Of a stretch of 64,000 bases of DNA, positions 26,503 through 35,907 are shown piece by piece (the stretch's first letter is position 1; every line of letters begins with the position of its first letter). Position numbers and translations under genes: made by a program. The notes under the pieces were generated by a model, which worked only from the letters and a program-made list of their open reading frames with translations, was not told the origin of the DNA and made no database searches. The stretch comes from Campylobacter aviculae (GTDB lineage: Bacteria; Campylobacterota; Campylobacteria; Campylobacterales; Campylobacteraceae), in NCBI RefSeq assembly GCF_005406215.1, contig NZ_NXMA01000007.1:27914-91913 (forward strand). Reading direction: 5' to 3'.

Positions 26503-28304
26503 TGAATTCTTTACTTATTGGAACTGCAGGGCATATTGATCATGGAAAAACTTCTTTAATTAAAGCCTTAAATGGCTTTGATGGCGATAATTTAAAAGAA
26601 GAAAAAGAAAGACAAATTACAATCAATCTAAGTTTTTCGGATTTAAAATTAAAAGATAAACACTTTTCTTTTATCGATGTTCCAGGTCATAAAGATTTGG
26701 TTAAAACTATGATTAGTGGAGCATTTGGTTTTAGTGCTTGTTTGTTTGTTATTGATATTAATGAAGGTTTAAAAGAGCAAAGCATAGAGCATTTAGAAGT
26801 ACTTGAAATCTTAGAAATTAAAGATATTATTATCGTATTTAGCAAATGCGATTTATGCGAAAATTATAAGGAACGTGGGCAAGAAATTTTAAAAAAGTTA
26901 AATTTTACCCCCTTAAATGTTTTTTACACATCTATAAAAGATCAAGCTAGTATCGATGTTTTAAAAGATTATCTTTTAAATTTAAAAGATAAAAATGCAA
27001 AAGATGATTTGATTTTTCGCTATTACATAGATAGAATTTTTTCACTCAAAGGCATAGGAACCGTTGTGACAGGTAGCTTAAATGAAGGAAAAATCAGTGT
27101 TAATGAAAAAATTATTTGCTTGGATAATCAAAAAGAACTTTTGATCAAAAATATACAAAATCATGATCAAGACTGCAAAGAAATCAGAGCCTTTAACCGT
27201 GTGGCATTGAGTTTAAATTGTGATCATAAAGATTTGAAAAAAGGTTTTGTTTTAAGTAAGAAAGGTGTTTTTAAAGGATTTTTAGAATGCGATGTTTTAA
27301 TCAAAGCTAAAAGAGGATTAAAAAATGAAAAAATGCTTTTTTGTGTAGGAAGTAAAAGTGTAGAATGTAAGCTTACAATTTTAAAAGAATTAGACAATGA
27401 TGAATTTTTTGCCCATCTTGTTTTTAAGACCCAGCTTTTTTTATGTTTTGATGAAAAATTTATCTTACTTCAAAATAATCGTATTGTCGGGGGTGGTAGA
27501 ATTTTAAATCCCGTAAGTGAGCCTTTAAAGAAAGAATTAAAAAATAAATTATTATTTTTACTTAAAAATAGAGATTTTAAAGCGGTTTTTAGTTTTTTAA
27601 AAGATATCCATAAAACGGGTTTTGGTTTGCTTTCTAGCTATCAAAGATTTAAATTACTTCATAAAGAAGCTTTGGATTTGGCAAAGAAATTAAATGGGGT
27701 TTTTGTGGATGAAAAAAATCTCAATGTTTATAATCTTTTAGCTTTGGATGAATTTAAAAAAATGATTATTTTTATACTAGATAAAAATCCTTATGCTATG
27801 TTTTCTCCGACTTCATTATCTTTAAGAATTTCTTGGGCGAGTGTGGAATTTTGTGAATTTGGACTTAAAAATATGCAAAATTTTCTTGATTTTAAAAATG
27901 GAATATATTTTAAAAAAGGGATTGACTTTGAAAAACTCAAACAAAGAAACAACAATGAACTCTATGAAATATTAAAAAAACAAGGCATTAAACCACAAGC
28001 TCCTTATAATCTTTATGAAGATTTAGATCTTGATCGAAAAAGTGGCGATGAAATTTTAAAAAAACTCACCCAAGAAAAGTTGGTAATCAGGCTTTCGCAT
28101 AATCTTTTTGTGGAAAAAAAAGCTTTAGAACAAATGATGCAAGAATGTTTGAAAATTTTACAAACAACAGAGCTTGATGTGCAAAAAATGAAAGAAATTT
28201 TTCATTTATCAAGAAAATACGCTATAGCGTATTTAGAGTATCTAGACAAAGATGAAAGGGTACAAAAAAAAGATGAAAAAAGATTTTTAAAAACAAATAT
28301 TTAG
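26502..28304 (+). CDS. selB: Selenocysteine-specific elongation factor SelB
   Basis: SelB delivers Sec-tRNA to UGA codons marked by a SECIS hairpin. The 600-residue protein has an EF-Tu-like GTPase domain with GHIDHGKTSL (P loop), DVPGHKDL and SKCD, then beta-barrel domains containing GIGTVVTGS, and C-terminal winged-helix repeats to about residue 590 that bind SECIS RNA. An upstream TTG would add one residue, but the ATG at 26502, formed as TGATG with the selA stop, is the natural start. The selAB pair implies that the organism makes selenoproteins. Confidence 0.96.
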   Translation: MNSLLIGTAGHIDHGKTSLIKALNGFDGDNLKEEKERQITINLSFSDLKLKDKHFSFIDVPGHKDLVKTMISGAFGFSACLFVIDINEGLKEQSIEHLEVLEILEIKDIIIVFSKCDLCENYKERGQEILKKLNFTPLNVFYTSIKDQASIDVLKDYLLNLKDKNAKDDLIFRYYIDRIFSLKGIGTVVTGSLNEGKISVNEKIICLDNQKELLIKNIQNHDQDCKEIRAFNRVALSLNCDHKDLKKGFVLSKKGVFKGFLECDVLIKAKRGLKNEKMLFCVGSKSVECKLTILKELDNDEFFAHLVFKTQLFLCFDEKFILLQNNRIVGGGRILNPVSEPLKKELKNKLLFLLKNRDFKAVFSFLKDIHKTGFGLLSSYQRFKLLHKEALDLAKKLNGVFVDEKNLNVYNLLALDEFKKMIIFILDKNPYAMFSPTSLSLRISWASVEFCEFGLKNMQNFLDFKNGIYFKKGIDFEKLKQRNNNELYEILKKQGIKPQAPYNLYEDLDLDRKSGDEILKKLTQEKLVIRLSHNLFVEKKALEQMMQECLKILQTTELDVQKMKEIFHLSRKYAIAYLEYLDKDERVQKKDEKRFLKTNI

Positions 28305-28351
28305 AAAATCATTATACAATAAAATTTATATTTTATTTTTAAGGAAGATAA

Positions 28352-29062
28352 ATGAGAAAATTAAGCTTAATTTTGGCTTGTTCGGCGTCTTTGTTTGCTG
28401 CAAGCAATAGTGAAATCAGTGATTTTTATTCAAAAAGCATTAAAATGCAGTTCCCAAATGCTACTGTGAGTGTAAAAGATCGTCAAAAAGTTGGAAATAC
28501 GGGATTTGAAAGCGTGATTGTTACCGTAACGGTAGATGGACAAAAACAAGATCAAATTCTTTTTACAAAAGACAATATTATAGTACCTGATATTATCGAT
28601 TTAAAAACAAGAACTTCTTATGCACAAGAATATGAAATGAAAAAATTTCAAGAAGCAAGAGAAAATTTTGCTAAAAATGCTAAACCTGTAGCACAAAAAG
28701 AAAAAATGGTGATTGCTATGGGTGATAAAAGCAAGCCTGCAATGTATGTATTTTCTGATCCAGAGTGTCCTTTTTGCAGAGAGCAATTGACTCAAATTAA
28801 AGATGAGCTTAAAGATTATCAAATCAATTACATTTTAACTCCAGTGCATGGAAAATCTGCTTTTGAAAAATCAGCACTCATTTATAAAGAAGCTAAAAAA
28901 GCTAAAAATGATGATGAAAAAATAGCGATTTTAAAGAAATATTACAATCCAAACATTAAAAATTATCCAAAAGTGAGTGATACTGAATTAAAGCAAATAT
29001 TCTCTCTTTACGAAAAATATCGTGCTTTAGGGCTTAGTGCTACTCCGACTATTATAAAATGA
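28352..29062 (+). CDS. Periplasmic DsbC/DsbG-like thiol:disulphide protein
   Basis: This 236-residue protein has a signal peptide (MRKLSLILACSASLFA) and a short N-terminal domain like the DsbC dimerisation region. A thioredoxin fold begins near residue 120 with FSDPECPFCREQL (redox CPFC) and carries the cis-proline loop ATPTII at the C-terminus. It probably isomerises or reduces disulphides in the periplasm. Its very short C-terminus after the cis-Pro is notable: the usual last strand and helix are almost absent. The stop overlaps the next gene's ATG by 4 nt, so the lipoprotein is co-translated. Confidence 0.88.
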   Translation: MRKLSLILACSASLFAASNSEISDFYSKSIKMQFPNATVSVKDRQKVGNTGFESVIVTVTVDGQKQDQILFTKDNIIVPDIIDLKTRTSYAQEYEMKKFQEARENFAKNAKPVAQKEKMVIAMGDKSKPAMYVFSDPECPFCREQLTQIKDELKDYQINYILTPVHGKSAFEKSALIYKEAKKAKNDDEKIAILKKYYNPNIKNYPKVSDTELKQIFSLYEKYRALGLSATPTIIK

Positions 29063-29583
29063 AAATTTTTGTTTTTGTATTTTTAGCACTCTTTATGAGT
29101 GCTTGTGCCAATCCAACCTTTATTAAAAGTACTATACAAACAAATAATGAAGGTATTTTTATTCAAGCAAAGCGAAATGAAAGTTTTGAAATTTTTTTCC
29201 AAAATCCTAGTAAAATTAAGAGCGATTTGGATCAGCAATTAATATCTAAACTAGAAAATTTAGGACTAAAACAAATGAGTCAAGATCCAACGTATAAAAT
29301 TTATCTCAATCTTGTAGATATGAAAAAACATTCTTATGCACAAAGGATAAGCACTTCAGCAAGATTTTTTTATGATTTTGATCCTTTAGAGAGTGATGGA
29401 GAATGGCTTATAGAAAACTATTATGCTATGCAATTAAATATACAAATCGTTCAAAAAAACAACATACAAAAAACGAGTTTAATTGCACGTACAGCCTATC
29501 TTGGAAATAAAAAGCGATGTCAAGTATCACTAGAAAACAAAATCGTCGATCAAATTACGAGTTTTTTTTATTTTAAATTTTAG
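29059..29583 (+). CDS. Putative outer-membrane lipoprotein
   Basis: A 174-residue protein with a lipoprotein signal: hydrophobic FVFVFLALFMSAC with Cys16 as the lipidation site in an MSAC lipobox. The mature part has a DLDQQLISKLENLGLKQMSQDPTYKIYLNL pattern that faintly recalls TraT-type surface-exclusion lipoproteins, with helix then beta strand after a D-P. That resemblance is weak and I would not name it. It is translationally coupled to the DsbC-like gene and overlaps the end of the convergent MFS gene by 11 nt. Confidence 0.75.
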   Translation: MKIFVFVFLALFMSACANPTFIKSTIQTNNEGIFIQAKRNESFEIFFQNPSKIKSDLDQQLISKLENLGLKQMSQDPTYKIYLNLVDMKKHSYAQRISTSARFFYDFDPLESDGEWLIENYYAMQLNIQIVQKNNIQKTSLIARTAYLGNKKRCQVSLENKIVDQITSFFYFKF

Positions 29584-30868
29584 TTCTTAAAATCTCTTCA
29601 CTTGTAATTTTACTATCGAATTTAATGATTAAATTTTTTGAATTTTTATAAATATCTACAACTCCAATATTTTGGCTAAAATCTGTAAAATTTAAAGGAG
29701 TGTCTAAAGGTAAATAAATATTTTTAAACTCAGATGGATTTTTTAAGAAAAATAAAGCAATGAGCCAAAAAATAGCAAGTATAGTTAAAACAATTGCCAA
29801 AATATTTAGTTTATCCAAATGTAAAAATACCCCACCAACTATACCGCCTATAAAACTTCCCCCATAACCAAAAGCATTAAAAAGTCCCAATGCAGCCCCT
29901 TTTTCGTGTACTTTGCACAATTTTGAAGCACAGCTTTGCATAATAGGTTCATGTAAATTAAATCCAATAAAAAAAATAACTACTGCAATGATAAAAAGAT
30001 TGATCGAATTTGAAAAGGCAAATAGTATATAAGAAAGAATGAAAAATGTTACACCTAAAAGCAAAATTTGTTTTGCTAAACCTCTTTTTTCTCCTAAACT
30101 TCCAGCAAATCCCATAGCAATAAAACCTGCTATCATAGAAGAAGTATAAACGATCCAAAGCTTATGAGCATCAAATCCTAAATGTTTGACTAAAATAATA
30201 GGAATACTTAAAAAGGCTATACTCATAAGCATTTTTTGCATACAGTTTGTAAAGTTCATCAAGGCTAAATTTTTTTGTTTAATAAGATGCAAAAATGGAG
30301 TTTTCTCATTTTCATGAGTGATTTTGCTTTCTTGTGGGATAACAGTGTAGAGTAAAACAATACATAAAAAAGATAAAAACGCACTCAGGTTAAAAAGACT
30401 AGACAAACCCCATTTTGCACTCATTAAAGGAGATATAACCATAGAAGCTGCGAAGCTAAGTCCTATAAAAGAACCCATAACAGCCATAGCCTTTCCTCTA
30501 TTTTCTTCGGTAATAAAATCACTGATCATAGCTGTCGCAACTGCTCCTATTGCACCAGCTCCCTGAAGCATTCTACCTAGTAGCATTGTGTAGATATCGT
30601 GTGCAAAAGAACAGATTAAAGAACCAATGATAAAAATGACAAGTCCTATCAATAAAGTTTTTTTACGTCCAATTTTATCACTTAAAATTCCGAAAGGCAT
30701 TTGTAAAATCATTTGAGTAAGAGCATAAATGCCTACTAAAAATCCTACTAAAAATTCATTAGCACCCTCAAGTTTTAATGCATAAAGGCTTAAAACAGGT
30801 AAAACAATAAACAGTCCAAAAAATCTAGTTCCAATAATAAAAGATAAAGGTAAGACATTGTTTAACAT
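29573..30868 (-). CDS. Major facilitator superfamily transporter
   Basis: A 12-helix MFS permease of 431 residues from the ATG at 30868, which has an AGGAA ribosome site 8 nt upstream; a TTG seven codons earlier lacks one. The MFS signature GILSDKIGRKKTLLIG lies between helices 2 and 3, and MLQGAGAIGAVATAMISDF follows in helices 4-5, the drug:H+ antiporter motif C region. A soluble tail of about 50 residues follows the last helix. Drug efflux or export of a small metabolite is likely; the substrate is unknown. Confidence 0.88.
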   Translation of the reverse strand: MLNNVLPLSFIIGTRFFGLFIVLPVLSLYALKLEGANEFLVGFLVGIYALTQMILQMPFGILSDKIGRKKTLLIGLVIFIIGSLICSFAHDIYTMLLGRMLQGAGAIGAVATAMISDFITEENRGKAMAVMGSFIGLSFAASMVISPLMSAKWGLSSLFNLSAFLSFLCIVLLYTVIPQESKITHENEKTPFLHLIKQKNLALMNFTNCMQKMLMSIAFLSIPIILVKHLGFDAHKLWIVYTSSMIAGFIAMGFAGSLGEKRGLAKQILLLGVTFFILSYILFAFSNSINLFIIAVVIFFIGFNLHEPIMQSCASKLCKVHEKGAALGLFNAFGYGGSFIGGIVGGVFLHLDKLNILAIVLTILAIFWLIALFFLKNPSEFKNIYLPLDTPLNFTDFSQNIGVVDIYKNSKNLIIKFDSKITSEEILRTKI

Positions 30869-31035
30869 TATTAATTTCCTGATTATCAAAATTCCTATAA
30901 ACTAAGATAATTTTACTATGAATTATATTAACACATTGTTAATTTTTAATCTTTAGCATATCTTCATCGATAATTTTATAAGTTTATATTATTTAAAATT
31001 TTTTATTTAAGTTACATAGAGTGTAGGATTTGATA

Positions 31036-31647
31036 ATGAAAATTCTTTTAGCAACGAGTAATAAACATAAGATTTTTGAAATTAAAGAAATCTTAAAAAA
31101 TTATAACTTATATGCTTTTGATGAAGTTCTTAAGCCTTTTGAAATAGAAGAAAATGGCAAAAGCTTTAAAGAAAATGCTTTGATAAAGGCTAAAGCTGTT
31201 TTTAATGCTTTAAATCAAGATCAAAAAAACGAATTTATTGTTTTAAGTGATGATAGTGGAATTTGTGTTGATGTTTTAGATGGAAAACCCGGTATTTATT
31301 CTGCTCGTTTTAGTTCTAAAGGAGATGATAAAAGCAATCGTGAAAAATTAGTATCTAAGATGAAACAATTAAATATTTATGAAAGCAAAGCTTATTATAA
31401 GGCGGCTATTGCAATAGTGAGTTTATATGGTGAGTATGTAGTACAAGCATACATGCATGGAAAAGCAATCAGCGAAGAAAAAGGAGAAAATGGTTTCGGC
31501 TATGACAGTCTTTTTATTCCAAAAGGTTTTAATAAAACTTTAGCTCAGCTTAGTTCAGATGAAAAAAATACCATTTCACATCGTTTTAAAGCATTAGAAC
31601 TTGCTTTAATTGTTTTAAAGATGATAAAAAAAGGAAAAAGGGGATGA
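31036..31647 (+). CDS. rdgB: XTP/dITP pyrophosphatase RdgB
   Basis: RdgB removes non-canonical purine nucleotides (ITP, XTP and deoxy forms) from the pool. The HAM1-family protein is 203 residues from the ATG at 31036; a TTG two codons earlier adds MI and is less likely. It has the substrate-binding [10 protein letters not shown], the catalytic [22 protein letters not shown] region, and C-terminal [12 protein letters not shown] and SHRFKAL. The stop overlaps the ATG of a 26-codon ORF by 4 nt. Confidence 0.95.
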   Translation: MKILLATSNKHKIFEIKEILKNYNLYAFDEVLKPFEIEENGKSFKENALIKAKAVFNALNQDQKNEFIVLSDDSGICVDVLDGKPGIYSARFSSKGDDKSNREKLVSKMKQLNIYESKAYYKAAIAIVSLYGEYVVQAYMHGKAISEEKGENGFGYDSLFIPKGFNKTLAQLSSDEKNTISHRFKALELALIVLKMIKKGKRG

Positions 31648-31724
31648 AAAAATTTATTAAATATATTGTTGTAGCTATATGTTTGTATGCTTTATATATT
31701 GGTTTGAAATCTTGGAGTTCTTAG
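31644..31724 (+). CDS. 26-residue putative single-helix membrane peptide coupled to rdgB
   Basis: An ATG overlapping the rdgB stop (ATGA), with AAAGGGG just upstream, opens a 26-codon ORF ending in TAG at 31724. The peptide begins [10 protein letters not shown], continues as one hydrophobic helix rich in Ile, Val, Leu and Tyr, and ends LKSWSS: a textbook small membrane protein with positive-inside bias. Its last 50 nt run antisense over the end of the RND exporter gene. It could be a chance ORF, but start, ribosome site and composition all fit translation. Confidence 0.5.
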   Translation: MKKFIKYIVVAICLYALYIGLKSWSS

Positions 31725-34143
31725 AATAGAGACTGATTAAAAAACTAGGGAGTAGAAATAAACTTCCGCTCAAAAGTAAAATCATTACAAAAACGGTTAA
31801 GACTCCAAAATAAATCGTAGGAATAAAATTACTACTCATCATAACACTAAATCCTAATACTATACTTATAGTGGTATAATAAAGTGCCGATCCTATGCTA
31901 AGATGAGAATTTATAATGGCTTCTTCTATGGTTTTGGTTTTGATTTCTTCTTTAAAGCGATAGATATAATGAATAGCATCATCAACTCCAATGCCAATAG
32001 CAATAGCAGCTATTGTAATACTCATCATATCAAGTGGAATTTGACACAATCCCATTAGTGCAAAAACGACACTTAAAGGAATAACATTGACTAGTATGGC
32101 TATAGTAGAAAATTTCAAATCACGGAAAACAAAAATAAAAAGAATAAAAATAGCTAGTATAACAAATACAAGCGTATCAAATTGCGAAGAAAAAAGACTT
32201 TGAAGCATATTATTGTAAAGCACCATAATGCCTGTGATTTGTATTTGCACATTATCATTTTTTAAAAGTTCGTGTAAATTTTCATTAAGTTTTATCAAAA
32301 ATTCATTACGTCTTAAATTCGGATCAGAATCAACAATACGCATTGTAAATCTTAATTCATTGTTTTTTATATTAACAAAAGGAGAAATAAGATCTTGTTT
32401 GAAATTTTGAGGCAAATTTTCATTTAAAAAAGCGAGTGCAAAATCATCCAAGTCCTCCCCATTGTTGATATTTTTACCCAAAATTAAAAGACTATTTAAA
32501 CTAAGAACAGATCCTACAAATTTTTGATGTTCTAAAAATTCATGAACTTTTTTAGCAAGGCGTGTTTTTTGGGAATTAAACCAGTAGGTATCTTTTTTTT
32601 CTAGATTTTCAAATTCGTCTTCAAAGCTATCTAAGGTGTTATTTGAGTCGGTATTTATTTGATTATTTTTAAAGCGTATGATTACATCTAGAGGTAGGGT
32701 TCCGCCTAAATTTTTATCAATAACAAGCAATCCTTTTTTGATCTCACTGCCATCTCTGAAATAATTTACAAAAGAATTTTCAACCCTTAGTTTGGAAATT
32801 CCAAATAAGGATGTTAAAATTGCTACACAAGAAATTCCATAAATGATATAACGTTTTTTTGAGTCAAGACTTATTTTTGCACAAAATTTTAAAAAATTAA
32901 ATTTAAATTCTTTTTTATGGTATTGTTTTGGCTTGAGTAAAACTAGAATGCTTGCTAAAAATAAATAGCTAAAAATCAAAGCCAAACCTATGCCTATACT
33001 CATCATAATGCCTAATTTTATAATAGGCTCTATATTGGAGAGTATAAGGGAAAAAAAGCCTATCATGGTTGTAACTATAGCGTAAAGACTAGGCTTTGCT
33101 TTAGCTAGTAAGGTTTGAAGCACAAGGCGTTGAATTTTTGCATCAGGGTGGGTTTGAGAGATTTCTATAAAATGAGTGATTAGGTGTATGACCACACTTA
33201 AAGTTATAATCAAAACTAGGGCAACGTAATTAGAAGAAATAACAGTGATTTGAAAATTTAAAAGAGCAAATACTCCGCTTGCCGCACTTAAACTGATAAA
33301 ACATATAAAAAGAGGTAAAAAAACAAAGCGCCAAGATCTAAAAAAATAATACAATGCAAGTCCTAGCAAAAAAATTAAAGAAATTCCATAAATTAACAGA
33401 TCAGATTTTATATAACTTATCATATCATCTGCTATCATACTAACGCCACCAAGATAAAGTTTATCGCCATTGGCTTCATATTTTTTTACAATATTTTTTA
33501 TGAAATCTAAACTTTGTTTATTGATGACTTTTTGTTTATCTTGATGTTGTTTGATGGCTAGACGAATTTGGTTTTTATTTTTTTCATTTGTAGCATGATC
33601 TCGTTTTTCTATGAGTTGATTATAAATATCATCCGGTTTTAAATAAATGACAATTCCAGCAACTTTTCCATCTTTTGAAATAATATTATTTTTATAAAAA
33701 GGGCTGTTTAAAATTTCATTTTTTGCTTTTGTTTGATTAATGTCTTTGCTTTGTATATTGGGTATATTTTTCAAAAGTTCTTTAAGATCCGTGTTTTCAG
33801 AGCTTTGTAACAAAGGTGCATTGATGATGCTAAAAACACGTTCAACCAAAGGTGCATTTTCTAGATCATGATGAATTTTTTCAATTTTAGATAAATTTGT
33901 TCTTGAAAAAAGATTTCCATTTTTAGGTTCAAAGGCAAGGATTAAGAAATTATCATTTTTATAATGCTTTGAAATTTCTCTAAAGGTTTTTAGATCGACA
34001 TCGTCTTCAAGCAGCAAGCTTTCAGCACTCGCATCAACACTCATTCTAAGCGTAAAAAAACTAAGAAATAGGCAAATAAAAAGTGTTCCAAAAAAAGTAA
34101 TTTTTGGATGAGAAATAATAATTTTTAAAAATTTTACAAGCAT
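31675..34143 (-). CDS. RND superfamily (MMPL-type) exporter
   Basis: This 822-residue protein has the duplicated RND/MMPL layout. Helix 1 at about residues 12-32 is followed by a large periplasmic domain to about 230, six helices, a second periplasmic loop, and a final helix bundle with GVDDAIHYIYRF near residue 730, the family's proton-relay-type segment. No membrane-fusion or TolC partner is encoded. The ATG overlaps the mlaC stop (TAATG), and mlaA lies just before mlaC, so a hydrophobic or lipid substrate is likely. In C. jejuni these three also adjoin. The precise cargo is unproven. Confidence 0.88.
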   Translation of the reverse strand: MLVKFLKIIISHPKITFFGTLFICLFLSFFTLRMSVDASAESLLLEDDVDLKTFREISKHYKNDNFLILAFEPKNGNLFSRTNLSKIEKIHHDLENAPLVERVFSIINAPLLQSSENTDLKELLKNIPNIQSKDINQTKAKNEILNSPFYKNNIISKDGKVAGIVIYLKPDDIYNQLIEKRDHATNEKNKNQIRLAIKQHQDKQKVINKQSLDFIKNIVKKYEANGDKLYLGGVSMIADDMISYIKSDLLIYGISLIFLLGLALYYFFRSWRFVFLPLFICFISLSAASGVFALLNFQITVISSNYVALVLIITLSVVIHLITHFIEISQTHPDAKIQRLVLQTLLAKAKPSLYAIVTTMIGFFSLILSNIEPIIKLGIMMSIGIGLALIFSYLFLASILVLLKPKQYHKKEFKFNFLKFCAKISLDSKKRYIIYGISCVAILTSLFGISKLRVENSFVNYFRDGSEIKKGLLVIDKNLGGTLPLDVIIRFKNNQINTDSNNTLDSFEDEFENLEKKDTYWFNSQKTRLAKKVHEFLEHQKFVGSVLSLNSLLILGKNINNGEDLDDFALAFLNENLPQNFKQDLISPFVNIKNNELRFTMRIVDSDPNLRRNEFLIKLNENLHELLKNDNVQIQITGIMVLYNNMLQSLFSSQFDTLVFVILAIFILFIFVFRDLKFSTIAILVNVIPLSVVFALMGLCQIPLDMMSITIAAIAIGIGVDDAIHYIYRFKEEIKTKTIEEAIINSHLSIGSALYYTTISIVLGFSVMMSSNFIPTIYFGVLTVFVMILLLSGSLFLLPSFLISLYSKNSKISNQYIKHTNI

Positions 34144-34709
34144 TACTTAATAATAATGCCTTTAAGTTTTTGCAATAAAGCTTCAAATCCTTGATTAGAT
34201 AAAATATCTCCAAATTGAGAGCGATAAGTTTGAATTATACTCACACCTAAAATATCCACATCATAAATTAACCAATCATTATTTTTATTGTAAAATTTAA
34301 AAATAATGTTTTTTTCTTCCCCATTGTCTATAATAGAAGTTGTAAGAAAATATCTTTTTTCATTTTTAAGCTCTCCATTTTTTACTTTTAAAATTTGATC
34401 TTTATAAAGATTGAGTTTATCGGTAAAACTTTTTTTAAGACTTAATTCAAAAGCTTTTGAAAATTGGTCCTGCTCTTGTTTGCTAAGTTTATCATAGTTT
34501 TTTGAAAGACTAAGCTTAGCCATAAGTTTATAATCAATAGTATTATCAAAAAGTTTAAAAATTTCATTTGCAACTAGAGTTTTATCTTTATGAGTTTGTA
34601 AAAGTTTTAAACTCTGATTGATGTTATCTTGCATAGTATTTGGAATATCATTTAAATTTAAGGCCCAAATATTTCCTAAAAATAATAATACTAGAACAAT
34701 TTTTTTCAT
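34143..34709 (-). CDS. mlaC: MlaC-family phospholipid-binding periplasmic protein
   Basis: This 188-residue protein has a signal peptide (MKKIVLVLLFLGNIWA) and the MlaC/Ttg2D fold markers DYKLMAKLSLSKNYDKLS, ..FSKAFELSLKKSF and the late WLIYDVDILGVSIIQTYRSQF. MlaC shuttles phospholipids between the outer-membrane MlaA complex and the inner membrane to keep lipid asymmetry. It lies between mlaA (8 nt upstream) and the RND exporter. Notably no mlaFEDB ABC transporter is in this operon; it may be elsewhere in the genome. Confidence 0.92.
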   Translation of the reverse strand: MKKIVLVLLFLGNIWALNLNDIPNTMQDNINQSLKLLQTHKDKTLVANEIFKLFDNTIDYKLMAKLSLSKNYDKLSKQEQDQFSKAFELSLKKSFTDKLNLYKDQILKVKNGELKNEKRYFLTTSIIDNGEEKNIIFKFYNKNNDWLIYDVDILGVSIIQTYRSQFGDILSNQGFEALLQKLKGIIIK

Positions 34710-34717
34710 TTTTTTCC

Positions 34718-35413
34718 TTATTTGCTTAGTTCTTGTCTTCTTTGCTCGTAAGCATCTCTTAAGAAGGGATATAAATTCGGAGTATTATAATAAATTTCGT
34801 CAATTTCATCAAGTCTAAGACTTAATTCATTGCCAAAACCATAAGCACTAATTACTATACTTGCCCAACTAGGATCAATATAACCTATAGGATTTGCATA
34901 CCAAATTGCAGGTAAGCTTAGAGTATCTCTTAAATTACTAGGTCCTAATACAGGCAATACTAAGTGAAATCCTCCGCCTACTCCCCAATGTCCCAAAACA
35001 GTTCCAAGATCAGCTGGATGTTTTTTAAAACCCATTTTAGAAGCTGGATCCATTAAGCCTCCAAAACCTAAGATCGTATTTGCTATAAATCTTTTAAATT
35101 CCTCTCCTGCTTCTTCAAATTTAAATTGTAAGACATTTCCTACAAAACGCAAAGGTGAAAATAAATTATCAAAAAAATTTCTTACACCAATACGCAAAAA
35201 TTCGGGTGTGATAGCACTGTAGCCTTTAAGAATAGGACGAAAACCATAGTTGTATAAAGCCACATTGAAATCTGTCATTATATTGTTGTAAGTAGAAAGG
35301 GGATCGTTGATTTGATAATTTTGATATTCTTGCTCAAAATCGTCAAAATTTTGTTCTTTAGCAAAAGAACAAACAAGGCAAAATAATAAAAGGGATATAA
35401 ATTTTATTTTCAA
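34718..35413 (-). CDS. mlaA: MlaA (VacJ) outer-membrane lipid-asymmetry protein
   Basis: This 231-residue protein carries the VacJ/MlaA core: NDPLSTYNNIMTDFNVALY, a long amphipathic segment around residues 75-110, ANTILGFGGLMDPASKMG, GTVLGHWGVGGGFHLVLPVLGPSNLRD and a C-terminal YPFLRDAYEQRR. MlaA removes surface-exposed phospholipids and passes them to MlaC. The signal region contains Cys15, but the residues before it (CLV) are not a good lipobox, so lipid anchoring is uncertain. It is the first gene of the mlaA-mlaC-RND unit. Confidence 0.93.
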   Translation of the reverse strand: MKIKFISLLLFCLVCSFAKEQNFDDFEQEYQNYQINDPLSTYNNIMTDFNVALYNYGFRPILKGYSAITPEFLRIGVRNFFDNLFSPLRFVGNVLQFKFEEAGEEFKRFIANTILGFGGLMDPASKMGFKKHPADLGTVLGHWGVGGGFHLVLPVLGPSNLRDTLSLPAIWYANPIGYIDPSWASIVISAYGFGNELSLRLDEIDEIYYNTPNLYPFLRDAYEQRRQELSK

Positions 35414-35453
35414 GATTAAACTCCTAAGTCAGGTATTTTTACGGTTGGTAATT

Positions 35454-35897
35454 TTAATCAATTCGTATATCCCAAAAAAACTCTACCCATTCTTTAGCTT
35501 CTCTAATTTTAAAATCAGGTTCTAAAAGAGCCGTTTTTTTATAGAAAATTGTTGCAATTTTTAATTCTATATGAGGAAATTGATCTTGTAATCTTTTTTT
35601 GATCTCTGATAAACTTTCTCCACTATCTACTATATCATCAACGAGCAAAATTTTTTTATAATTTTTAAGATCAGGAATGTTAAAAATTTCAATAGTATCA
35701 AGTTTTTTAGTATCGTCATAATGTATAGAATTGAGGCTAAAAAGTTTGCGAGTATCGAGTGCAACTGCCAAGAAGTGTCCTAAAGTCATACCGCCTCTAG
35801 CAATAGCAATAAGTGCATCTGGGTTAAATTCTTTTTTTATTTGTGTGGCTAAAAATTTAACATCTTCTTCAAAATAATCATAAGAATAAAAAAACAT
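35454..35897 (-). CDS. Purine-type phosphoribosyltransferase
   Basis: A 147-residue PRTase with the PRPP loop ILLVDDIVDSGESL near residue 80 and an upstream ALIAIARGGMTLG phosphate loop. The family salvages hypoxanthine, guanine or xanthine with PRPP. It lies 10 nt behind a purine-type permease in the same direction, so import and phosphoribosylation are coupled in one unit. The ATG at 35897 has a good GGGA site; a TTG eight codons earlier lacks family support. Base preference cannot be read from sequence alone. Confidence 0.88.
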   Translation of the reverse strand: MFFYSYDYFEEDVKFLATQIKKEFNPDALIAIARGGMTLGHFLAVALDTRKLFSLNSIHYDDTKKLDTIEIFNIPDLKNYKKILLVDDIVDSGESLSEIKKRLQDQFPHIELKIATIFYKKTALLEPDFKIREAKEWVEFFWDIRID

Positions 35898-35907
35898 CAA
35901 TTCCCTT

